NCBI GenBank assembly: GCA_012845835.1
Contig: JABAKD010000026.1
Span: forward strand, 10,555,838-10,619,837
Reading direction: 5' to 3'
Source: Undaria pinnatifida
Lineage: Eukaryota > Sar > Phaeophyceae > Laminariales > Alariaceae
Length of the DNA: 64,000 bases
A program made the translations under genes and the position numbers. Below the pieces are notes generated by a model. The model saw nothing but the letters and a program-made list of their open reading frames with translations. It made no database searches and was not told the origin of the DNA. This document shows, piece by piece, positions 42,375-53,107 of this stretch. The stretch's first letter is position 1. Every line of letters begins with the position of its first letter.

Positions 42375-45300
42375 CCAAGCAAGTGAAGCAACCTTGAGCT
42401 GGGGGACGCCAAGGAGAACGGTGACGACGGCTGGCAAAATTATTTATGATATTTGGTTAAGGAAGCGAAGGGAGTAGGTCACGACGGCACGCGGTGGTGA
42501 ACCGTTCGTGGTAGATCGGCAGCACGCTCGAAGCTCGTTGCGATTCGAGCGCAGGTATTGGGTTTTAAGCCCACTGGAGAGCATGGCGGAGAGCCCTTGG
42601 TGGAAATATATATTGTTCGTACTTTCAAGTTCGAAATGCTGGAAGCACACACCCCGACCATAAACAACCACCCCTGGCCATTTTCACTCAGGTTTCCATT
42701 TCCCGCCTAAACTCTCAAATATTTGACTGAAGATCTTCGCACAGATAACTCAACACGTGACCCAACCAGTCAACACGGACAAAAACGGCATATATACTTG
42801 TACAGAGATCAATCTCATTGTTGAAGATATTTTTTTTCGCAAAATGTTTCAACTGCTGCAAACAGGACTATCCGATCCAAACGTTATTCTGTCTGGTTTC
42901 TCATTCCAAGTGCCCCATCAGGCAGAAACAATATATTCGTGGCTTTAGCTTACGGGAGTAGTCAATCAAGACAGAGTTTTTGGTCACTTTTTTCAAGTAA
43001 AATAGAGAGTTTCGGACCACTTTTTAACGTAGGAGTTTCGCCTAAAAGTTATAAGTATGCCTCCGTACCGTGGAACGGTTTTCACAGTCCTGTAAAATTT
43101 CTGCTTATTTCTAAGCAAAGGCGCCCAGATTTTAAAATAACACATTTCACAAATAAGCAGCTACCAGGTAGTTCCTAGGAGCTCAGGCACCTCTAAGAAT
43201 TAGGCGGAGTTGACCTGGACGGGTTCGTGGTAACGAATGCGGAGGACCTGCCCTGCCCAGCCAACAGCTATGCAACCTTCTAGGCAGAGCAAAAGCCCTT
43301 CAGCTCCTGACGTAAAGGTCCTGGCCATTGCTCGTGAGCGGGAACACGGCCACGAAAGGCGGCAAAGGCCAAGACCCACGTGGTGTTCAAGGCGCTCGGC
43401 AATATACACGCCCGACAAGTTCTTGATTTGGCAGGAGAAGAGCCCTCGGATGACGGTGGTAGCGAAACAGAACTCGTCGTGGGCCGATGCTCAGGAAGGT
43501 AAATCAAGCAGGACAAGCATGCAGAAGAAAAACTAGCACCAAATGGTCCGCGCGCGCTGACTTGACGCTGGTGATGATGGTACAGGTTTTGTTGTCTTGC
43601 GTGAAGACGCGATTTGTGTCTAGTTGAGTCTTGGTCGTATTTCAGCCGATCGACTAGCACCTGGTACACACTTGATGCCAATCCACAACCCATACATGTT
43701 TCGATTGTGAATTTCAGCTGACGCAATATCGGTCTCCTACTTATTATATGAAAACATGGTAATACAGTTACGATAGTATAACTGTGGTATACAACTGCAT
43801 GCGGGCTCCGATTGTTTGAGTTTTTGTCATCGTATATATCACCGAATATCGTGTAGCAAAAAGTCAAAGCTCGCTTACACCCTAAGAGCCTCCCCTCCAC
43901 CAACTTCTGCAAGAGAACTCGAAGAGAGTGCGTGAAGCAACGGGTTGTTGCCACGTCTGAGGTCGGGTCCCCAAACATTTGAACACTAGGGGTCTTATCA
44001 CGAAGTCGAATCGGGCCATGTGTACGTATAGATCTAGATATAACCACATTTTTCTCAAAAGGTCATGGTTCACGGTATAAACATTTCACCATATGATTAC
44101 AACTTACGTCATCTGTACGTTCGACCAGTTGAGTGGCCTATACTGTACTACTGCAGAAAAAAACGTTTCGCGCTTTAGAGTCGTGCGTTTTTTTCTGGAA
44201 GCAGAGACAGCTTCACTGGCGCAGGATCGATGCTGCAGCTGTGAACGGGCGACGGATCAACCTGGGGACTTATTTTGTACGACGAGCCCAGCATATTTCT
44301 GAACGTCCACAACTTCAAATCTGAAAACTTTCCGGTCAAAACTTCCTAGTCTAATGTATTATGAACAGGAGATATTTTTTCCAGTAGACGCAAAAAACGG
44401 TCTCAGTCACCTGCAAATGACGGCTGTTTGTTGAGATACATAGGCACGTTTATATGTCGAGGTCTGGCGGTCAAGGGCTTGGCGTCAGAGGGGGACCAGC
44501 AACAGGCGCTCTTCGTCCCTCACACTTGGGAGCAAACCTCACGCGTAATCACGTTGTTAGCAGGAACGAGACGAGCAGCCGCGGAAGTGTTTTTTTGCCT
44601 GGAATGTCAGCAGATAGATGAACTCACACTGAATTCGCCCACCCAGTAGAACATATGTGTCTCTCCCCTCCTTCCTCCCGCTTAATGGGTGGGTGGTTCC
44701 TCGTTTAAGTAGCCCCGCGAGGCAAAAACAATTGAAACAATAACAATGAGGACATGAAGAAATAACCCGGTCCGCCGGAGAAAGTCAGATTGAGGGTTCC
44801 TTCCTCTCGGCGGGGAGTGCACCCATAAGTCTTCCAAACTGTTTTGCCCGTATACACCAGACCCTTCCCGGATCTTGCGAATGATACAGACGGCCTTGCT
44901 TCCATTCTCTCGTCGAGAGCTCACTCCAGGACCATCAAAAGCGAGCTTGCACATTTCCTGGAGCGGTTACCCCTGCTCAAGATCCACCCAAACGAGCCCA
45001 GTTTAGGGTAGCGGCACTTGATGGCGGCGTGTAAGCTCGAGGTCCCCGCGCCAGGTAACAGGCCCAGTGATGAAGGAGGACCTTGGTCGAAGACAGAGCT
45101 GTCGGGAGTGTCATTGCCCCGCTCGAGATTATCGGAGGTTTTGATGCAAGCGTGAGGCCCATGTAGACGTCAAATTTTTAGATTTCCAGACCGCTCGTGG
45201 CCACCAGGAATGGTCCATAATGCATCCATATAACAGATATGCGCGAAGGCACACGGGGCCGGCCACTCCGCCCCAATGGCAAAGGGGCCGAACTTTGGAA

Positions 45301-45385
45301 CAGGAAATAGAATTCCAACGGGTTATGTGTACATGCCATATAGATAATTGGATATAGTTCTGTCATTGCTATATGCATAACTAAG
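42375..45385. other. intergenic sequence with overlapping unassigned ORFs
   Basis: Between 43200 and 44050 ORFs are open in three frames over the same DNA, the longest being 255 codons on the minus strand (43280-44047). The alternative minus frame to 43200 contains LSGVYIAERLEHHVGLGL and the plus frame VLAIAREREHGHERRQRP. No frame has a recognisable domain, so none is called. A minus-strand stretch near 44940-45160 is similarly ambiguous. Confidence 0.3.
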
Positions 45386-46381
45386 ATGACGTGCGATCGC
45401 TCTCGCTTAAGCGGGACAACTATCCCCACTCTCAAAACAGCACTCTTCACAGCTCTCTTCAAATCTGCGTCTGGCCTGTGGACATTTTACACATTGGAAA
45501 GCTCGACGCAGCGAAATGCCTTTCCACCTGCGCACACCTATCCCCGGCACGACATTCAGCATGCGAGAAGAGTTAAGGGTGCTCAAACACAGAAGGTGGT
45601 GACCCCTAAGAACACTTGCCATCCTGGCTTCGTCGAAAACTGCGTCTATCAAACTTTCCGCAGATTTCTGCTGAAGGGAGAGAGATCAACTAATATCAAA
45701 GAGATGAGTGTTATAATTCGTACGGCACGTATGATATGTACAGCAGTAGCAGCTGTGATGGACCTACGCATGCACTGTCAACGTTGCTACGTACGGCATG
45801 TCCTACGTGCAGTATTTGCAGCAGCACCTCAGGGAGAGCTACGTATAACAGTATGTAGTCTATGGCACCGAACTTCACAGAACGTACATATGACATGTAC
45901 AGCTGCAGTAGTAGAAGCAGTAGCAGCTGAGATGGAGCTGCGCATTAGATGTCAACGTTGCTACAATACGTGCGATATGTCGTATCTTCATCAACAGCTG
46001 CTGCTGTGTTATCTTTCTTCACAGCTACGACGCTGTGGGCCATCGCACGTGTCCGTTTTTCATTATCCGGTAATTAACGGACTCTGCAAAGAGTGTTCTG
46101 TTTCACGACATTGCGCGAACGCTGCGCGCACACATCACACTTGTCCCCTTCAGCGTTTCACCTCTCTGTCCAAAATCGTTACGGTTGCTGGCGTATTTTC
46201 TGGTTCCCAAACCTCGAACGTTTCCGCCAACCAGCGTGCGTGTACGTGTTCCCGACCTTTTGCTCTTTGTCTCTCCGCGTGGTGTTCGAGTACTGGATAT
46301 ATATATATTTTTATTTTATTTTATCCTCCGGCGGATGGGGAAAAAGTAATAATTGTACGAGACAGGGGGTGGCACTTGTAG
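45386..46381 (+). CDS. unassigned 331-codon ORF with duplicated Cys-containing segment
   Basis: Open from an ATG at 45386 to a stop at 46379-46381, clearly longer than the surrounding chance ORFs. It contains a duplicated segment: MICTAVAAVMDLRMHCQRCY and MTCTAA…VAAEMELRIRCQRCY, the copies about 57 residues apart and in the same frame. The C-terminal part runs into a repeat (TATCCTCCGGCGGATGGGG at 46322) also found inverted at 49839. I know no family with this motif. It may be a real single-exon gene, part of a mobile element, or an accident of low-stop repeat sequence; the last is quite possible. Confidence 0.3.
   Translation: MTCDRSRLSGTTIPTLKTALFTALFKSASGLWTFYTLESSTQRNAFPPAHTYPRHDIQHARRVKGAQTQKVVTPKNTCHPGFVENCVYQTFRRFLLKGERSTNIKEMSVIIRTARMICTAVAAVMDLRMHCQRCYVRHVLRAVFAAAPQGELRITVCSLWHRTSQNVHMTCTAAVVEAVAAEMELRIRCQRCYNTCDMSYLHQQLLLCYLSSQLRRCGPSHVSVFHYPVINGLCKECSVSRHCANAARTHHTCPLQRFTSLSKIVTVAGVFSGSQTSNVSANQRACTCSRPFALCLSAWCSSTGYIYIFILFYPPADGEKVIIVRDRGWHL
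45725..45975 (+). repeat. two diverged copies of a unit of about 80 bp
   Basis: Copies near 45727-45805 and 45885-45975 share ATATG(T/A)(C/A)ATGTACAGC, AGTAGCAGCTG(T)GATGGA and GTCAACGTTGCTAC. Confidence 0.6.
46322..46345. repeat. inverted-repeat partner of 49839-49861
   Basis: TATCCTCCGGCGGATGGGG followed by an A-run; the reverse complement occurs at 49839-49861. The motif is itself nearly palindromic (ATCCTCCGGCGGAT). The two copies enclose the hAT element and the 48.08-49.41-kb element. Confidence 0.6.
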
Positions 46382-46521
46382 CGCACGTACGTGTTTCCGA
46401 CCTCATTCTGTCTCTACGCGTTGTTGTTGAGTACCCAGACTTTTTGGCGTATACTTTGGGCCTGCAGTATTCAAGACCTCCCAGCGCCAACTTTGAGGAT
46501 TACAAGCTCGTAGCTTCTCGT

Positions 46522-47815
46522 TAGGCTTAGGCCCATTATGCTAGCCTTTCTTTTGGCACAATTGGCGTTTGGGGGCATAATAAAAGCATAATTCAAAAAG
46601 GGCATTGCTCCAGCACATTTTGGGCATATTTAGCCCAATAAGGAGCGTATTCGCATGTAACTGCTTCATATTGAGCACAATGCCTGTGCATGAGGGCATT
46701 TATGGCGCCTGATGCTCAATCGTTCGACTTTCTGTGGGTCTTGACAAAACTACCCATATAAGACTGAACGACAGACGGGATACTAAGGAGGGTGTTCTTA
46801 AATACGTAGCGCCAAGCGCCTTCGTGAAACCAACCAATGTAGAGGCCCTTGTAGCAGAGATGGATGCGTACAACGTTGCGGTGGCTGAGACGGGTGCTGG
46901 ATACGGTCTGTGGGCTTTCTGGCATGACAATAGGCTTAATCTTTCTGCTTGGTACAATGTAGCCAAAGACGTAGCCTTGATCCAACCCTCTTCCGCTTTC
47001 ATGGAACGTGTGTTTTCTGTCCTTCGTGCTTGGATGGACTCTAGGCAGGAAAAGTGCTACTTGGACCGCATTGCGGCGTCGGCCCTCTTGAAGTACAACA
47101 GGGCGTCTGAGGAGTGCTAGATCGCCTTTTTTTTTCCCGCGTGCTGTATTGCGGTAGAAGTTGGTGTTATCGTGTTGGCATCCCGCGCTCATGTGGTGCC
47201 GCAACGCCCCTTGCTGGGGGTGATGCGTGTTCAGACTTGTCCCGGTTTGTTTGTTGGTTTGTTGGCTTCAGCCACGTCTGTACTCATTTTGGGTATACCA
47301 GTTTTTGGCGGAGGGTGGAAAGTTTCCTGCTGTGGACTGTTCGGAGAGCCGAAAATGTTACAAAAGCAAGGTAGTTTTAGGATGCGTACAATGGGTAAAC
47401 TACCCAAGGTCTAGTGTGGGTGGCGGTATTTTGCACCGCGGGGATGGGGGGGGTCCACCTACCTGTGTGTATAGACTACTACTATTTTTTAATGTTTTGT
47501 AATGTTTTCCACCCTTTTGGGGTGTCGCTTTCCACTGCTGCGCCCGACAAAATGGTCAAGTGAAAGCAAAACAAAAACTAAGTACCACTGCTGTGCTTTC
47601 GGAACCTTAGCACGATAGTGCTACTGCTGTAGCATAAAAAGGCTTTTGAAGCATATTCCCGCCACCAAAACGGAGCATACGCAAAGGCATATATATGACG
47701 AAAAAAGAGCACAACACGTGAGCACAATTGACCTTTGCAGCATATATATGCTTTAAATTTTGAAAAAAAAAAAAGCATAAAAAATGGAAAAAAAGGCATA
47801 ATGGGCCTAAGCCAA
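46522..47815. mobile_element. non-autonomous hAT DNA transposon, complete ends
   Basis: The terminal inverted repeats are TAGGCTTAGGCCCATTATGC on the left and, inverted, TTGGCTTAGGCCCATTATGC on the right (19 of 20 match). An identical 8-bp duplication, CTTCTCGT, flanks it at 46514-46521 and 47816-47823, as hAT transposases make. Short motifs AGCATA/GGCATA recur in both subterminal regions, as expected of transposase-binding sites. The 1294-bp element keeps only the 3' end of a transposase gene, so it would need an enzyme supplied from elsewhere. Confidence 0.93.
46734..47120 (+). pseudogene. hAT transposase C-terminal fragment (dimerisation domain)
   Basis: A 128-codon frame ending at a stop. 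It encodes WYNVAKDVALIQPSSAFMER, VFSVLRAWMDSRQEKCYLDR and AASALLKYNR. The P-S-S-A-x-x-E-R-V-F-S motif is diagnostic of the hAT-family C-terminal dimerisation region. The catalytic RNase H-like core and the zinc-finger N-terminus are absent, about 500 residues short of a full hAT transposase. The start ATG is arbitrary, as this is a truncation product inside the element. Confidence 0.85.
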
Positions 47816-48242
47816 CTTCTCGTGCTTTCCATCACGGAAGCAGATATGGTCTGACTTCCGTCATGGGTTTTGCATTTTTCGTGTAATTTGTATCATCAGG
47901 GGATTGGGCTGACCGCTCTAATTTGACGTAGTCAGTCTTGGTAGGATTTTCCATTTTTCCACTTTATGCCAGTAACCACGAAATTAGTCTCCCACCGTTC
48001 ATGCTCTCGGCGCATGCCATGCCGTCCGAGTCTTCCTCCGGATTCAGCTCAAATCTGCCTGCTATTTTCTCCCAATTAGAGTGTTTGCGAAAATACGTTT
48101 CTAAAAATTTACTTGCCTTCCGCTAAAAAAAGTAAATTGCCTTCCCACCGAGTTTTTGGTGTGTTTGCGCTAGCGGTAAACAAAATCCTGCAGGCGACGC
48201 CACCGAAATATAGAAGGGAAACGGGGATGTGCGCGATTGTAA

Positions 48243-48590
48243 TATACGTACGAGTACATACAGCAGCAGTACGAGTACTCGTAGTATTATACGATATACG
48301 AGTACTCGCTGTACGTACTCCAGTCTCGAGCCTCTCGTTCCAGGTGCAGCATACCTGGTACACGGTATAATACATGCAAGCACCGAACAGACTACAAATC
48401 AGAGGTATGGGGGTCTGGCTATACGTACAGCAGCAGCAGTACGAGTTACTGCTGTATAGTACTATACGATACGAGTACTCGTTGTACGTACTCCAGTCTC
48501 GAGCCTCTCGTTTCAGGTGCAGCAGTACCTGGAACACGGTACATGCAAGCACCCAACAGACTACAAATCAGAGGTATGGCGGTCTGTCTC
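48243..48590 (+). repeat. two tandem units of about 175 bp
   Basis: Each unit has CAGCAGCAGTACGAGT, a palindrome-like ACGAGTACTCGT, CGTACTCCAGTCTCGAGCCT, CAGGTGCAGCA and CAGACTACAAATCAGAGGTA. The units are about 90% alike by eye. Confidence 0.85.
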
Positions 48591-48662
48591 GCGCGTAAAA
48601 ACTCCTTGTGAGCACAGGGACTACCTCATTACACGTGCTACAAGCAGAGCAACGCCTTCCTC

Positions 48663-49202
48663 ATGCGACGGAAGGGAAGGCGAAGCGCAGTTTCCCCATG
48701 GAACGTGGACCTGTTATTGCGAAGCACCACCCTGCGAAGAATCCGCAGTGCACGCAGCGGTTTAGGGCAGAGGAGTTTCCGCTCCTCTGCCCTAAACCAA
48801 AAGGCATGCCACGCTTCAGTCGCGGTGATGTTGGAGAAGCGCGGTGGCTGCTGTCGCACAGATGGACCGATACGAGTCCTATCTTGCCAGATGCGGCACA
48901 CGATAGCCGCAATCAAGGCGCGTGGTGTCGCTCTCTGCGTTGAGGCTCCTCTCCGCGTGCTTTCGACTCCGCCAGCTGCGAGAAGTTCACCACAGCTTGC
49001 AGCAAGCGCTGAACCCTTGGTCACGGACGCAGAGGGCAGCAACAGACGGTTCATCACCGGCCTGCTGCATATCTCTGATGTTACGCCTGCGCGTCGCGCT
49101 CAGGGTACTACCCTCTCCATCCTCCGTGCGTTCGTTGCTTGTGCTGCTGCTGTGCAAACAGCGGTGCTTGTCCTGTTTGTCCCGTGGTTGGGGCACTATT
49201 AG
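48663..49202 (+). other. unassigned 179-codon ORF inside the inverted-repeat element
   Basis: An open frame with ALCVEAPLRVLSTPPAARSS and a hydrophobic end (VQTAVLVLFVPWLGHY). The minus strand is also open over most of the same DNA (48638-49057), partly because of the palindrome. No family recognised; the evidence for a gene is poor. Confidence 0.2.
48759..48798. repeat. perfect 17-bp palindrome with 6-base loop
   Basis: GGTTTAGGGCAGAGGAG (48759-48775) and its exact reverse complement (48782-48798) flank TTTCCG. It would form a strong hairpin in DNA or RNA. Confidence 0.95.
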
Positions 49203-49838
49203 GCCCTTGCAGAGGCGTTCTGCCTCGGACAAATGCTCGGTGCGTTGTAGGCCAATAAAACAGAGAGACAAAATTTACCGCAACTTTTGATCAAAACCTA
49301 CCTTCGATGAAGTACATTTTTGCCTTTTATTCAGAAATTTACCGCAAATCTTACCTTCGAGACAATTTTTGCACACGTAAATTTCTAAAAACGTACTTTC
49401 GCAAACACACAATTATTAGATATTTTCTTACATTACGTTTTATCTACAAGGTTCACGTTATTTCTTCAACCGCGGTTTGTCCGTTTTCTTCCGGTAAATT
49501 TTTCCTTCCACAACACCACAGTTTTCCCTACTTACACAACGCCCTTGTGTTTTGTTTTGTTTCGTCGTTCCAATTCCTCCATGAAGTGCATCAACACCTA
49601 CCTTCATCTTACGCCTGACTCCCCACAAAACCCACCATTTTCGATGGCATATGCTTCAAATACATGTAGCACCTCAACCTCTTGGTACACGTTCCGCCGC
49701 CTTCCCCTTCTCTTCGTCACGTCTTTTATGAACAACTATTTTATGGATAGCCGCCGGATTCTTATATACGGGTATATTGTACGCGCCCAGTCCATATGGT
49801 GATGATAGAACGTGGAAGTGTGGTGAGCTTAGGCTTTA

Positions 49839-49861
49839 TTTTTCCCCATCCGCCGGAGGAT
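49839..49861. repeat. inverted-repeat partner of 46322-46345
   Basis: TTTTCCCCATCCGCCGGAGG followed by AT and an A-run; reverse complement of the block at 46322. See that entry. Confidence 0.6.
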
Positions 49862-49989
49862 GAAAAAAAAAAACAAAAAAAGATAGAAGGTAGAACAGCT
49901 TTCGCTAAGATCTCGCGCAGCCAGAAAATTGCAATGGTCGTCAACGTGGTACGTTGGTGAATGGTGGACGCTAGTATAGAAACTCATGA

Positions 49990-50062
49990 ACCGTCAGCAG
50001 CTGCCAGCAGCAACAACAACAGCAACAGCCAACAGCAGCCAGCAGTATTAGCATGCAACTGG
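49990..50062 (+). repeat. CAG/CAA trinucleotide-rich tract
   Basis: Interrupted CAG, CAA and GCCAGCAG units, within an ORF (49961-50488) that reads Ser/Asn/Gln-rich. No other support for coding. Confidence 0.7.
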
Positions 50063-50459
50063 AGCCATTGCCAGCAGCCAGCCAGCCAACGGTCCGCCGC
50101 ACCAACAGCAGACATAGAACAGCCAGGAGCACGCACCATCAGCAAGAGTTCCAGAATTAGCCAGCTAAAGGTGGCGGGGACACCAACACCCAGCGCCAGC
50201 CGGCATTGGTCAGAAGGCATCAGACGACAGCAAGACCAGGAGCAATCGGCAGCACCTACAATAACAGAAGTAGCAGCAGCTAGGTTCGTGTGTTTGGAAA
50301 ATTGCTGGGGGGTCCATACAAAAACTGTCCGTTACTCTAAGGTTCTGTTTTCACGTGCGGGCTTACCACACACTGTTGGACAGGAAGGTATGATTCACAG
50401 TCCCCGCCCTGGTCATTCGTTCGTCCGCTACAGGGCCCGAAGACGAATCCAAGTGTATG

Positions 50460-50914
50460 TGTTACGGTTACATTGTTACGGTCGATAGGAGTTGCACTTT
50501 TGGGAATGCGTTAGTCCCAATAGGTACTAGCAGTATGGTCCGTCTTGCAGGGTCCTCGTCTGGGAGGGACTGGTTCCTCGCCTCCCTCTGCTCTGTACTC
50601 CTTTGCTTGCCCTGAGTTGGCAATAATCCATAAAGCGAATACCGTATCCACGACCGGAGACATTCTATTCCTTCTCACAAGCCACCTTCAAGGTTTATAC
50701 TACCGCTGTTCAGGCTCAACCACCGAACTCGGTACCGATCGGGAGGCTGCTATCATCAGGTCGGTAGCAGTGCTTTGTAGGCTGGGTCCTCGGTACCTTC
50801 CTCTCTGTACAATGCACACAAGACCTAGGGTCCTGCCGCATGAATGGCTAGATACCACTCAGACCCACATAGACATCGGATCCGCCTCTATCCCTAGCCT
50901 CCCCTTCCGTAATA
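50460..50914 (+). repeat. 5' LTR of the non-autonomous element
   Basis: TGTTACGGTTAC … CCTTCCGTAATA. A 'TTACGGTTACATTGTTACGG' duplication is at its start. It aligns end to end with 52647-53103. Confidence 0.93.
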
Positions 50915-50942
50915 TGGTGTCCAATCCGAGAATCGAACTCGG
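50915..50942 (+). other. unusually long primer-binding site
   Basis: TGG, one base, seven bases GTCCAAT, then CCGAG, AATCGAA, CTCGG. Its complement is a complete tRNA 3' part: T stem, a TTCGATT T loop, T stem, seven acceptor bases, discriminator and CCA. The 28-base match is longer than the usual 10-18. The T-stem halves are complementary, supporting true tRNA origin. I cannot name the isoacceptor. Confidence 0.85.
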
Positions 50943-52646
50943 GTTTTTTGTTTTTGTGTCGGTCGTTGTTGGCCGTGTCGTTTCGTTTTGCTTTTTGCCT
51001 TGTTTGACTTACTTTGGAGGCTCAACTGTGTTGCTACAATCTTTCTGCGATTGTAATGGCTTCGTTTCGGAGTTACCAATGGGATTTTATCGGGCTCTTG
51101 CTCGTTGTATGGGTTTCCTCTGGGCATCTGCGTTGATTTTATTTCACAGCTCATCATTGGGGGTATGCCCTGTTTCTAGGATCGGCGCTGCTTTAAGATT
51201 CGGATAGGCTGTTGGTATAGTCTCTTCAGAAGTGACGGAGTCGTGTTTACTATTTGGGTATGAGTTGAATTCAAATAGACTATCAAGTGGTTGTTTGGTG
51301 AGGGCTTCATGCTTATCCTCGACCTTCAGCCGTTTATTTTGTTTTCGGTTTATGTCACATTCTACCTTTTTGTGCTTTGATACCTGGCATCGGAGTTCTG
51401 CTTTTGCCAAAGATTTAGGATCTCTTTGCCCGTCATGCTTTTCTTCTTTTTGCGGTATGTTGTTGAGCTACCGACATTGCGTTTTCGTGGATTATATTGT
51501 ATGCCGTTTACTTTGTTTGAGGTTTATTGTGTCAGATTCTTCTTACTTTTTTTGTGCTTTGATGCCTCGCATCGGAGTTCCGCTTTTGCCGAAGATTAAT
51601 AATTCTTTGCCCGTCGTGCTTTTGTTCTTGTTGCGATATGTTGCTGAGTTACCCACGTTGCATTTTGATGGAAAATTGTATTGTACGTGGGCAGACTCAA
51701 AAAGGACTAGACGAGTCAGTTCCATGGAGTTTCGTGCTGCTTTCATGCACGTCAAATTCGTTCACATACGGACTTTGAGCCATTAAATGGTGGTCAGGCG
51801 ATCAAATACGCAGTGAAAAGGCGAGGGGGGAGGGTTTTTATCGAGGATTTCCCTCTTTTGGCCCCTGTGTTTTCGGTTTGTTAGCCTATCCTCGAGGTCA
51901 TTATTTCGGTAAATTTTTTTGCGGCTCTGAACCCTTGGCTATACAGTCACAGTAGTATTGCTATAGCATATGGCTCTTGTCATCGCATTATGCTAGGGGG
52001 GAAGTTATGGTGTTGTCGATTTTCGAGCGTGCCCCCAGTTGACAGCCAGTTAAAGTTTGAATGTTTGGAGACGGGCTGATTAGATGTTCTGGTCTGATTG
52101 GTAGTCGAAGGGTGGCCCTGCGCTCGGTAGCACCCAAGTGGGTTCGTGCGGTGTGCCGTGGCGTTTGTGTGAGTTTGGTGTTGTAGGGCTCTGCGCTATG
52201 GGTTTTTTCCTGGATGGCCAGGTTTTTCCCGCGCTGTAGGTGTTGAGAGCCGGGCAGCAACTACAGTAGGAACACCAAGCGAGGGACGGTTTTTTTTTAG
52301 AGTATTTTACGTCCGAGTGTCACTTGATGTTTTCGGTTGTTGTCTAAATTCTAGGGCTCTCGGGATGGGGAGCGCAGGGTTTTTCCCGGAAGCCGGTTTT
52401 ACCTTCGCGCAAGTCGATGTCGGGCCGCGAGCCAACGCGCAGTGAGAATTATGAAGAGCAGTGGATTTTATTTGAGTTTTGCCACTATTTGCCTCTTGTG
52501 ATTTTCGGTTGGCCGTTCGACCTACTCAAAGACATCACCGGTAGTTTTCGCCAAAGGAAGTGTGTCACCTCGCGGTTGTCACTATCCCTGCTACCGTTAA
52601 TTAGTATGTTGCAGCTGACAAACAGCTGTTCATACTAATGGGGGGA
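50943..52646 (+). other. interior of the non-autonomous element
   Basis: A 1.7-kb T-rich interior. A unit of about 180 bp is repeated in tandem (near 51337-51515 and 51515-51700), both copies with TTTGAT(A/G)CCT(G/C)GCATCGG and CTTTGCCCGTC.TGCTTTT. A 184-codon ORF (51232-51786) spans both copies but shows no gag motif and is probably incidental. The polypurine tract lies at 52637-52646. Confidence 0.65.
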
Positions 52647-53103
52647 TGTTACGGTTACATTGTTACGGTTGATAGGAGTTGCACTTTTGGGAATGCGTTA
52701 GTCGCAATAGGTACTAGCAGTATGGTCCGTCTTGCAGGGTCCCCGTCTGGGAGGGACTGGTTCCTCGCCTCCCTCTGCTCTGTACTCCTTTGCTTGCCCT
52801 GAGTTAGCAATAATTCATAAAGCGAATACCGTATCCACGACCGGAGACCTTCTATTCCTTCTCACAAGCCACCTTCGAGGCTTACACTACCGCTGTTCAG
52901 GCTCAACCACCGAACTCGGTACCGATCGGGGGGCTGCTATCATCAGGTCGATAGCAGTGCTTTGTAGGCTGGGTCCCTGGTACCTTCCTCTCTGTACAAT
53001 GCACACAAGACCTAGGGTCCTGCCGCGCATGAATGGCTAGATACCACTCAGACCCACATAGACATCGGATCCGCCTCTATCCCTAGCCTCCCCTTCCGTA
53101 ATA
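52647..53103 (+). repeat. 3' LTR of the non-autonomous element
   Basis: TGTTACGG … CCGTAATA, nearly identical to the 5' LTR and followed by the TATG duplication at 53104-53107. Confidence 0.93.
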
Positions 53104-53107
53104 TATG

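Larger units (their letters stand above)
48081..49410. mobile_element. candidate DNA transposon with 32-bp inverted ends
   Basis: The left end GTGTTTGCGAAAATACGTTT and the inverted right end GTGTTTGCGAAAGTACGTTT match over about 32 bp (48081-48112 and 49377-49408, three or four mismatches). Flanks share AATTA (CCAATTAGA on the left, AATTATTAGA on the right), so a target duplication is possible but not clean. The interior holds tandem repeats and a perfect palindrome, and a 179-codon ORF without known domains. Confidence 0.55.
50460..53103 (+). mobile_element. non-autonomous LTR retrotransposon (TRIM/LARD-like)
   Basis: Two LTRs of 455 and 457 bp begin TGTTACGG and end CCGTAATA, with TATG before the left and after the right as a 4-bp target duplication. 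A tRNA-complementary primer site follows the 5' LTR, and a polypurine tract, AATGGGGGGA, precedes the 3' LTR. The 1.73-kb interior has no recognisable gag or pol, so mobilisation would depend on another element. LTRs differ at roughly ten positions by eye, implying moderate age. Its autonomous partner is not in this window. Confidence 0.9.

Noticed and set aside
43280..44047. 255-codon minus-strand ORF
   Set aside because: Three frames are open over the same DNA, no domain is recognisable and no splice or start signal decides between them.
50915..50942. possible tRNA gene on the minus strand
   Set aside because: Only the T arm and 3' acceptor strand are present, and the position directly after an LTR explains it as a primer-binding site.
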